Below the pieces are notes generated by a model, which did no database searches, had not been told where the DNA came from, and was given only the letters and a program-made list of their open reading frames with translations. 64,000 nucleotides of DNA from Strigamia acuminata (lineage: Eukaryota; Arthropoda; Chilopoda; Geophilomorpha; Linotaeniidae): assembly GCA_949358305.1 (NCBI GenBank), contig OX442315.1, positions 10,318,427 to 10,382,426 of the forward strand, given 5' to 3'. Below, piece by piece: positions 46,401 through 56,000 of this stretch. The translations under genes were made by a program, and so were the position numbers. The first letter of the stretch is position 1, and each line of letters begins with the position of its first letter.

Positions 46401-49400
46401 CAGAGCGCGCATTCAAGGTCGAGTCAAAATTACGTGTTCTTAGGACTGTCGTCGACGACACAACAAACATAGAAGGCTATGCGCCAAACCTTGCTGGGAT
46501 CTCTAATGGCAAGATGGCGAGGGTGAGCAGTGCACTTTAATTACCCTCGCAAAAGACAGAAAAATTCTGGTCACTAGGTACGTATCAAAGGCATTAAAAA
46601 TCAAATGAAAGAGCAACAAAAATTACAACTTGTGTGTATTTCAAAGACAACAACCATTGTGTATATAAAGTGGTGTCCTAATCGAATTTTCAGAGAAAGA
46701 CGGTAACCTTGTATTCCAAAATAGCTGGGGGAAAGAACTACAGTAGAGCCTCGATTATCCGAACTAATTGTGGACATGGGTGCATAAAACCGAATTGTTT
46801 GGATAATCGAAAATTAAATTTATACACATACTATAGTGCGTACGAAAATAAAAAAAATGGATAAAAATTGTCAAAAAACATTAAAAACCCATTAAAAACA
46901 GGGGAAAATCGTCAAAAAACATTAAAACCCATTAAAAACAGGGGAAAATCGTCCAAAAACATTAAAAATCGATTAAAAAAACCAATAAAGAACGGTAAAA
47001 AAACTGATAAAAAAATCGCTTACTGCTGTTCTGATAATCGAGGCTCTACTGTGGTCTCTAATGGATATTGTATGAGGGTGTTGACTCTTTTCTTTATCAA
47101 TATTAACCCTGGAAGGCTAAAGTCAATGCATTTTTTTCCAAAAGATAAAAATTTACAATACAAAATGAATAAACTAAAGAGCACACACTAAAGACCCTCA
47201 CAAATCATTGCCAAAGCGGCAAAGTCGTGCAGTAAAATCAGGCAAGAGCTAATCAAACACTAAACACGCAATTTCCTGACTTTACTCGACGGTTTTGCAA
47301 ATTTTGGGATGATTGCATTTACTTGCAAAAAGGCTTGCTGTCAGCTGATATTTTTTTTTTGAAACACGAGTGATGACATTCTAGCTCTTCATGTTCTTCC
47401 ACACAAGGAAAATTTCTTCTGTTTAGAAATTTGTACTGAAACCACAAATTACGTTTTTGCTAATCTTATATGGTTAGAATGAGCATAAATCTGAAATAAC
47501 TTACTCTCTTAATGGTGAATGATAATTCAGAATGCTTCAAAACAGATGAGACGCGCACCATAGAAGTACCAACATATCTATTAGTTTTATTCTTTGCTTG
47601 TAAGTTGACCTTTAACCATTTAATAGAACAATGAATGTGTCAAAAATTTCATTTGGTTCATTCTCATCTTGTAGCAGAATTTTAACTCATTGTGGGATAT
47701 CAAATTTAAATCCCAATACCTAATTGGCCCTTGGGTAAGACATTTTAGAATAGAATAGAATAAAAACCATTAATACTGTGATATCTTTAGTAGAATATCT
47801 ACAAAGGGGTTGTCCAGAACAGACTGTATAGTCGTGTTCAAACAAACAAGCTCCACTGTGTGCTAGCAATTAAAATTGTGAAAAATTTCATGTTTTGCCA
47901 CTAGTTGTAACACCAGAAATCAACACGTGATAATGTAGCCACTTAATTACGAAAGGATGTGACCGCTTTGTCCCCCCAAACGTGACCAGCATTACTGAAA
48001 CACGCCGTCCAATGGCCCTAAGGTCATTCCTCCTCGAGGAGTGGTATGACCCAGCTTAGGGAAAGAGGGAGCTGAGTGGTGTAGGGAGTAGAGAGAGGAG
48101 CGCTGGGTCTGAACCGGACAGACGTGTGAAGAAAGGTCCTGAAACCAACAAAAGTAGTCGTGCCCTGGGCTGCTTCTGCTCTTCTCCTCATTCACCACTG
48201 CGACACTCAGTAGTGCAATGATGGATCCACTACAGCCTCCATGAGCAGTTGCGTGGGCCGTACATGTGAGTACGGCGAAATGGTTGTTTTACTGGCCATG
48301 TCATCCATTGGGTTCCCACCCTGTGTATGACGAGTCGGTTGCCAGTGTGGCATGCCTTCGCGGCACTGCAAATAGGCGGGTAGATGGGAGTTTCCAACCC
48401 CTAAACAATGGATTAAAGGCCAACAACCCAACAATCTGGAGTCCCTTGTCTTATTTACGTGAGTATGCATCTCACCCCATGGTAACCAGTCCCCAGGCTG
48501 CCATGGAGAAGACCATACCAGTCACAATGATCACTGAAGACAAGGCTGTATTGTGACTGATATGGTCTTCGCTAGTGCAATCAGGGGACTGAAGACACTA
48601 ATTTGGGACGCATACTCACGTAAGTAACAGAAACTCCCCTAATATTGGTTGGTTGGCCTTTATTACAGTTGTCTAAGGGTATGGGGAATCCCGTTACCCG
48701 TTGCAGGGGTGCCACGAAGGCCCGCCGCACCGGAAACCGACCCGTCACACACTGGGCGGGAGCCCAATGGGTGACGTGGTCGGTTCGACTAAACATTCGT
48801 GTCGTACTCACCTATGACCTGCGTATCCGCTCATGGAGACTGCGCTATGGAATCCGCCATAGCACTGAGTATCAACGTGGTGAATGGTGAGGAGTACAGA
48901 GTCCAACCCGGGACACGCCCTGTCTCTCTGATGAATACCATCTCCTCCTCTGGTGCAGACACGTCCTTCTCAGTCCGTGTCCAACACTACTCTCTCACTC
49001 CTCTCCTCACCACACCACTCCACTCCCTCCTCCCCCAGGCTAAGTCAATTACCCACAGAGGATATGACCTTTGGGGCCGTATGGTGGTGTGTGGCAGTGC
49101 TGCAGGTCACCCAGGTGGCCAAGCGGTCACAGTATTATTACTTGCTGAACACAAAATTATTTACAATTTTAATTGCCAGCATACAGTGAAGAGCCATGAG
49201 TTTTAAAAACAACAAGAATGGTTTCTTAGCTCACCCAATAATAAAATAATAAAATAAAATTCTGCACGGGCGTATTGATAACTGTACCATCACAAATGCT
49301 AAAATTATTTTATCGTCATCGCTTTTTATTAGACTTAGATCAGGCGTGTTATACTTAATGATAATTTTTGCATGACAATCAATGGGTATTTTTCCCTCTA

Positions 49401-50158
49401 ACAATGATTAAGAACTTAATGAAAATTTTGTTTTTGTTTAAGAATTTGCAATACTTACCGGTTGTTACTAGCATTTGCCTTCCTAGTGCAAAATTCATTT
49501 CATCAATAACTATATCGCTCTGAACGTCGTCACATGTTCCTTTAGACCCCTGCAATGATTTATTATAAATGTAAGCTCGTATTATGTTACAACTCCTCAT
49601 AGGTTTACCTTTCCATAGAATATTGTTGTGTTTCTTATTAATGGCTTAATTCTTCTGGCATTCCATACTGAACTGATGTTTCTTTTTTCATCTAGAAAGA
49701 AATATGGCGTAGTGCCTGTGCATTCACTAGCTGTTTGGGAAAAACAAAAACAATTTTAAAGGTATCACTTCTTTTAGACATTTAATTAGCTAATATTTAC
49801 CTTTCGGGGATGCATTTCTATAGGATTTAAGCTCTAAAGCACTTTGTATAGTTCCAAAACTAAAGATACCGATGGATATTCCTGGAAAGTCCTCGTTGTC
49901 GTTTATAACAGCGGAAACTTTGACCGGTGATGAAGCGTAGTATTTAATCCGGTCCCATGTCTGGTAGATGCACACTGACACGACTAATGCAGTGATTAAA
50001 TGCCAAATCACGGAATAAAAATGACGAAACTTGTTGTTGCGGATTTGAGGAAATCGAGGGAGTAAATGGGGAACTTCGAAGTCCATTTCTATATATTCTG
50101 AGACCATTTTTTTCAATCTTTGCACATATTTGCGATGTCTGATTCCAGGAACCATCAT
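43453..50158 (-). CDS. two-unit (tandem-fused) DEG/ENaC channel gene C, 811-812 aa
   Basis: Same plan as A and B. Exons (minus): 50158-49801, 49730-49609, 49549-49459, 49397-49294, 47609-47505, 47435-47323, 45338-44537, 44461-44365, 44299-44217, 44142-44047, 43981-43878, 43816-43453; all GT-AG, in frame. Two adjacent ATGs (50158, 50155) could start. Exon 7 is shorter than in A and B because the segment around the unit 2 first TM has lost a few residues (SYFRGLIRVLLVCLC), but it is still open across the unit junction. Filters are GVS (unit 1) and GLS (unit 2). The last exon is nearly identical to gene B's. Introns 4 and 6 (1.7 and 2.0 kb) are swollen by repeats. AATAAA follows the stop closely. 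Confidence 0.83.
45690..46345 (+). repeat. dispersed repeat (TGTCTAGGGGT family) in intron 6 of gene C
   Basis: Contains CCTTTAATCGTTGTCTAGGGG and ends near GTGGCCAAACGGTCACAG, resembling the end of the copy at 49,100-49,130. The middle has GCACCGGCGACCGACCCGTC, shared with 48,730. Confidence 0.5.
46741..47051. mobile_element. 311-bp pogo/Tigger-like MITE in intron 6 of gene C
   Basis: Terminal inverted repeats CAGTAGAGCCTCGATTATCC and its complement match the style of pogo/Tigger ends. TA precedes the left end; the right flank is TG. The centre holds about three ~45-bp direct repeats (AAAAACATTAAAAACCCATT units, 46,870-46,990). Confidence 0.7.
47980..49135. repeat. inverted pair of the dispersed repeat in intron 4 of gene C
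   Basis: Two related copies lie head to head with a centre near 48,540: arms GAAGACCATACCAGTCACAA (48,509) and the complement at 48,550-48,570, then outward matches to about 47,980 and 49,135. The motif TTGTCTAAGGGTATG is at about 48,670, with the inverted equivalent near 48,400. Confidence 0.55.
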
Positions 50159-50902
50159 GGTGTATGCAAAATTTCCGACGTGCAAGTATGTCTTACTGCT
50201 GAATTTTTCGCTTCCAAATTGTCTCTAAAGTGTAAACATATTTTACGAGCAATGTGTCTACATCGTCTTGGTAATAAAATAAAATTATGAGTATAAAGTT
50301 TTAACAGTTTTGCCATTACACATTTTATCTCTTTTTTAACGACGATAATAGATAAAAATGTGCGAAAAGATATTGTTCGTGCATTTTTACTTGACTACGC
50401 TATTGGGAAACCGAACGAATAAATATATTCTAAAAACATTTTTTTCATTTGTTGCACTTACTTGCGATGTCAAACTCTAGGCGCCATGGTGTATGCAATA
50501 TTGTTACAAAATTTCTTTATCGTCTTGGTAATATTTTGTCACTACGAAGTTTTAATAGTTTCCTGTTTTAGTTTTATATCTTTTTACAGAACGGAACTAT
50601 AAAAATGAATAACAGCACGTATAACGCACTGTATGACGTACAGTACTCTGTATGACGCACAGTACTCTGTATGACGCACAGTACTCTGTATGACGCACTG
50701 AAACTTTCACTATTGAATTTATAGTTTAAAAATACTTACAGTACATTTGTTTTTGAATCCTTGCACGCTTATCCCGAATCCAAACAGGTACAATTCTTCT
50801 GGGTAGTGCGCCCTTGAGTTTTTTGTAATGTTGGTGCAACAGCCTCCTAAAAAAACGTATTTTAAGGAGATATAAATTCTTTTTATTGTAGAAAAAGGCA
50901 AT
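50159..50902. other. 5' flank of gene C with a duplicated relic of exon 1
   Basis: About 50,430-50,487 (minus) repeats the first ~40 bases of exon 1: ATG at 50487-50485, GCGCCT, then an early TGA and a CATCGCAAGTAAG remnant. The surrounding 5' sequence is also present twice (about 50,160-50,400 and 50,490-50,720) and once upstream of gene B. A 19-bp tandem repeat (GTATGACGCACAGTACTCT, about 3.5 copies) lies at about 50,631-50,699. Confidence 0.5.
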
Positions 50903-51070
50903 TTTAATTGAAAAAAGATGTATATTTAATTGAAAAAAGACGTATTTTTAATTGAAAAAGATGTATTTTTAATTGAAAAAGATGTATTTTTAATTGAAAA
51001 AGATGTATTTTTAATTGAAAACGATGTATTTTTAATTGAAAAAGATGTATTTTTAATTGAAAAAGATGTA
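50903..51070. repeat. 21-bp tandem repeat, about 8 copies
   Basis: Unit GTATTTTTAATTGAAAAAGA(T), nearly perfect. It reads as a KDVFLIE heptad on the plus strand and as HLFQLKI on the minus strand without stops, purely because the period is a multiple of three. Confidence 0.85.
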
Positions 51071-51073
51071 GTG

Positions 51074-51198
51074 TCACGGCCCGGTATTTACGCGCTCTGT
51101 TTTCTAACCAAATTGTTGTTTTTTTGTACGCGTTACCCGTGTGTTTTCCATCATTGTTTAGCTCTAATAAACCCAATCCTTAAACCTAATTTGATTTG
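51074..51198 (+). repeat. LTR-like fragment (TGTCACGGCCCGG type), target of the Mag element
   Basis: Begins TGTCACGGCCCGG and contains CCCGTGTGTTTTC and CTAATAAACCCAATCC. The order and spacing resemble the reverse complement of the solo LTR at 24563-25791. It is cut at 51198/63007 by the Mag-like element and continues from 63012; its right end was not found. Confidence 0.45.
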
Positions 51199-51366
51199 TA
51201 TTGTGTATTTATCGTTGATGTGGTTAGTGGTCAAGAAAGCGACATGTCAGGTAAGTTAAACTAAAATGACTGATTTATTCTGGAATTACAATATAGGTGG
51301 CGCTGCTCTTAAAAGCGCCAAAACATAACGATTGGTCAGGATTGACCGATGGAGTAGGACACTCCA
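51199..51366 (-). repeat. 3' LTR of the Mag-like element
   Basis: 168 bp, identical by eye to 62839-63006. On the minus strand it begins TGGAGTGTCC and ends ACACAATA. A purine tract TTAAAGGGGATGT precedes it on that strand. Confidence 0.85.
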
Positions 51367-51523
51367 ACATCCCCTTTAATTGGGAGAAACACCAATTATA
51401 TAATCAAGAAAGGGATAAAACAAATTAAACATTAAACACATGTATATAAAGGCTAATAAAGAACAAGGTTGGGAATTAAACTAACACAAAATGAAATCAA
51501 TTAATTTAAAACATACACAAGTA

Positions 51524-52597
51524 TTAATTTGGTGGAAAACCATAAAAGTCCGTTTGTTTCCTGTTTCGGACTGGTCGAGGGCTAAGCGCTGAAGGAACTG
51601 GAGCACTCGGGCCAGCAATAGCAGGTGGCGATGGCGCACGAACGGGCAGCGGTAGTGCATGTGTTGGCACAACATTCTGTGGTACGACAGCTGGTGGAAT
51701 GACGAGTGGTGGATCAAGCGCTGGCACAGGCGGTGCAGTCGGCGGTGAAGTGAGTGCATAAGGGAGCAGGGAACTTCTGCAATCTTTCCCCCCATTTTGT
51801 GGCAACAAACTCGGATCCGCGCGACGTCGCAACTGGTCAATGTGGCGATTCCACGTCACATCAAGGGCAACTTCTACGTCGTACGTGGATGAGGAAGTTT
51901 TCTTCTTTATAATTCCTGGAATCCACTTAGGCGTACCGCGATAATCTCGAGCAAACACGAGATCCCCAACGTCGAAACGGCGCGGAATGTCAATCTGGTC
52001 GACATCAGGCAATAGTCGAGGGTTCAGCAAGTGTAGTCGAGTTCGGATTTCACGTTGAAGAAAGGCGGCAGCTGGTGTGACTTTCGTCGTGGCGTGAGGT
52101 GTTGAGCGATACGATGAGATAAAGCGTGATACGGCATCCGACAAGGAAAAATTCAAGGTTAGAAATTTATCAACTTGGGTTTTAAAAGTCTTCACAAAAC
52201 CCTCAACCGCGCCATTTGTAGCTGGATGGTATGGCGGTGAGAGAGTGTGACGAATTCCATTTATCGCCAAGAACTGGCGAAATTCCTGCGAGGTAAACTG
52301 TGGTCCGTTGTCGGTGTGAAAATGCAGTGGCAAACCGTGATTTTCGAACCAAGACTTGATCACGTCAATAGTGGCGGCAGCGGTCGTCGTTGACATCTTG
52401 CGCACTTCGCACCACTTGGTTTTGGCGTCAACCGCCAGCAGGAACATCGAGTTGTGAAACGGGCCGGCGAAATCGAGATGTACCCGTCCCCACACCTGGT
52501 CTGGAACTGGCCAACTGACGGTGTTTGATTTTGGCGGATCGGGCAAGCTTCGCTGGCATACATCGCAATTCTTCACTGTGCGCTCGATGTCAGCGTC
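51524..52597 (-). pseudogene. pol: Mag-like Pol, integrase half after the Copia insertion
   Basis: Carries the Cys pair of the H2C2 zinc finger (CDVCQRS), the integrase core (VHLDFAGPF, HTDNGPQF, and NGAVEGF with the Glu) and a Pro-rich C-terminus. It is in the same frame as the upstream half once the insert is disregarded, so the element had an intact Pol until Copia landed. As an isolated ORF it can be extended into Copia LTR sequence up to 52627, which is not native. Confidence 0.88.
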
Positions 52598-52602
52598 GAT
52601 TC

Positions 52603-53079
52603 TAAAGCGATTTCCTGGCCAAAACATCGGTTAGAAAGGAGTTGACGAGTGTCTAAACAGGTGCGCGACACCGACATGCGTGCGCCATGTTTAATATCAC
52701 ATAAAAGTGTACACGCTTCGAGGCTAACAACTGCACTCGGAAAAATAGGATAAATCATTGTTGGATTTCAATGATTTGTCCTTTACATTATAAAATAAAA
52801 GCAATGACATTCATAATCGATAACTAAGCAATAATAACAATACAGGACTCGCTCTTTTGAGCAGACGATGTTATCAGCGCATGCTGCTAAATGGAAACGT
52901 TCAACCGCGGTACAGAACCAGCATTAATAAAAATCGAGATCGATTGAACGCGACATCGAGACATTAAATAGCAGCACATTCATTACACATATCCGGAAAG
53001 TGTGTAATGTAAATATTCACAAACTATACAATATGGCGACAAACAACCAAACACACAATATTTCCACCACAACTCAATA
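52603..53079 (-). repeat. 3' LTR of the Copia element
   Basis: 477 bp, matching 59146-59622 at a constant offset of 6543. No difference was noticed. Confidence 0.9.
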
Positions 53080-53080
53080 T

Positions 53081-53090
53081 ATCCCCCTTT
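53081..53090 (-). promoter_or_regulatory. polypurine tract of the Copia element
   Basis: The minus strand reads AAAGGGGGAT just before the 3' LTR, seven bases beyond the stop codon of the polyprotein. Confidence 0.7.
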
Positions 53091-53096
53091 GTTTGG

Positions 53097-56000
53097 TTAT
53101 TTGCGCCTTACAAATAAATGCTCACACAAGGTGTTAAGTCTGGGCTTGGGTAACCATTTGGTCATCACATCGGCGACATTCAGGGCCCCTGGAATATGCT
53201 TAATAGCAAACGTTCCGCGCTCAAACCAGTCCCTGAGGAAATGAAGCTTTACGTCGATATGTTTATTCGCCCTATTCTCTATTCGGTTTTTGGCGTATTG
53301 TATCGCGGGCATACTGTCCGCGTACACGCATGGGGTGTTCCGATTGATGCTGAACATGATGTCGGCATCGTAAAGCCTCTCTAGCCATATAATCTCCTTT
53401 ACGCCATCGACCACGGCCAGAAATTCACTCTCCATGATCGATAACGCAGTCATTGACTGCTTATGGCAGTTCCACATGATCGGAACGCCACCCAAATAGA
53501 CTATGTGACCCCCGAAGCTTCTCCTTTTGTCTGCATCGAGGGCAAACGACGCGTCGGTATACACAGTTAGATTATCATTTCGGCAATTGGAAAGATTAAT
53601 CATATAATCCGACGTATTTGCCAGATATCGCAAAATTTGCAATAACATACTAATGTGACGCGTCGAATGTTTCTCATTGTATTGTGAGAGGACAATGACC
53701 GAGAACAGGATGTCTGGCCTTGTCCTGCTCGCCAAGAACAAGAGACTTCCCACTAAGTTGCGATAGGGGAAAGTGGAATCAACCCGCTCCTTTTCCGTCA
53801 CGCCCTGAATAATCGTTCCTGGCGTCCCAGGTACTCTAATCCGAAGGCATGAGTCGACCCCATACAACTTACAAAGTTTTTCTATGTATGCCCTTTGATG
53901 GATCCTAATTTGGCCCCCAGACCTATCAAAGGCTATGCCTAACAAGAGGGTCACGGGACCCAAATCAACCGTGTCAAAGGATTCCCTAATCCATCGAACA
54001 ACGCATTCCTCGACGTAGTCATCCTTGGAGAAGAGAACTATGTCGTCCACGTAAAAGATAAGAATTGCGTCGTTGTCTAACGCATAAACACAGTTAAGAC
54101 CCAACAAGGGCACAAATCCCAGTTGGAGTAGACGGTCGTGGAGGGCTTGGTACCACATCCGTCCACTCTGATGTAGTCCATATAATGACTTCAACAGCAT
54201 CCAACACTTATGTTGGTTTTCGGCTGTTCTGTAGCCCTTGGGAATCTCCATGAATTGGACCTTATCAAGGTCCCCGTACAAGTACGCGGCCTTGATGTCA
54301 AGGTGGACATCTCTCCAACCTTTCAGTATCACCAAGGTACAGAAAAACACTATAACGAGGACGAAATTGACTACGGGGGAAAATACCTCCGTAAAGTCAA
54401 TGCCCGGCCTCTGCTTGAAGCCTTGTGCTACCAAGCGAGCCCGGTAGCGCGCGACTGCACCCGACTGGTCCCTTTTCATTTTATAAATCCATTTTGATCC
54501 CAAAAGCAACTCTCCTTCGGGCTTATCAATTTCTTTATAGACAGTTCGATCGTCGAAGATATCTGTCTCTTCTTTCATCGCCTTTTCCCAGTCCCGTTTG
54601 TTGGTGTGCCTCATTGCCTCCTCGTAGGTATCAGGCTCTACGGCACAGAAACCGGCAAAAGGGAGTTCGGGTTCTTCACCCTCTAAGGTTTTGAAGTCAA
54701 AAAGATCTGGGTCGTAGTGGTAACCCTCTGCGTCGCACCATCGCGCAACGTCAGTCCGACTTCTAAGTTTGTCTTCATTGGGCGAGAAATAAACCACATC
54801 AATTTTCCCAGCCGTTGCCCCGGCTTTCCGGACAGACTGGACCCGTCTCCACTTAGTCATATCCAGCGGCAGCGACAAAGGATCTTTGACCTTCTTTCCC
54901 TTTTTGCCCGAACCACGACGAGCTTGTATCGTAGGAGGAAGATCAACCTCCTCATCGTCGTCAGGATAAACATTGAAGTAATTCTCGCCATCGCCGTTAT
55001 CCCCCTTCGCCCCACCAATTTCTTCAACTGGATTATCCCCAGCACCAGCATCCCCAACCAAGTCACCTTCAACAGTTTCTATCGCAGGCTGTTGTATCGC
55101 TTGTTTTACAAGCGGCCTCAATTCAGGTCTGAAAACAGGCTTTGGGGTTGTGGGTAAAGGAGGCTTCTCCTTCGGAACCGGGGGTTCAACAGGGGGCGGA
55201 ATAGGAGGTGGTAGTGCCTCTTGCACTTCCTCAACAATTTCAGGGATAGGGGCAACGGAATCATCATCATCTCCCTCGGTGTCCGAGGAAGAATCCCCAA
55301 AATGTTTGAATTGGCCACCCTGCGGTTGCTTGATGGGCTGTTGTAGCCGTTTGCCAATCTCATACCAATATGAGTCTTCGAAAATTCGGACATGTTTGGA
55401 CGCAAAAACTTGATTCCGTACAGGATCCCAAACCCTGTAGCCCCTAGTTGATATTGCGTATCCAATGAGTGCTCCCGCCCAAGCCCTTCCTTCCAGTTTG
55501 CCCTTTCTGACCTGGGACGGGATATGTACAAATGTCTTCGACCCAATACACCTGATGTGTCGCAAAGACAATTTCTTGCCGAAAAACACGGTATAGGGCA
55601 CTTTTCCTCCAAGCCCTTCATGGGGGAATCGGTTCTTTAAGTAAACTATGGTCGTCGCTAATTCAGCCCAAAGGGGATAGGGGAAATCATTTTCCAACAT
55701 TAAAGCTCTGACGCCACCGACAATGGTACGGTTTGCACGTTCTGCAACAGAATTCATTTCCGGGCTATATGTATTCGTACGAATACATTTCAAACCAATT
55801 TTGGATGCATAATCATCCCAATTCCGCGAAATAAATTCTCCTCCATTATCAGTTTTAATGCATTTCACTTTCCGTGATGTCGTTCTTTCGACTTCCGTCA
55901 ACCAACGTTTAAAATGGCCCAAAACTTCCCCTTTGGTCTTCATCGTTATGATCCACATATAACGTGAATAATCATCAACCAATATAAAGTAAAAATTAGC

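Noticed and set aside
46868-47191. 107-codon Lys/Asn-rich ORF
   Set aside because: It translates the tandem repeat core of a pogo-like MITE.
50904-51259. ORFs made of KDVFLIE or HLFQLKI repeats as genes
   Set aside because: The open frames come from a 21-bp tandem repeat and run into unrelated LTR sequence.
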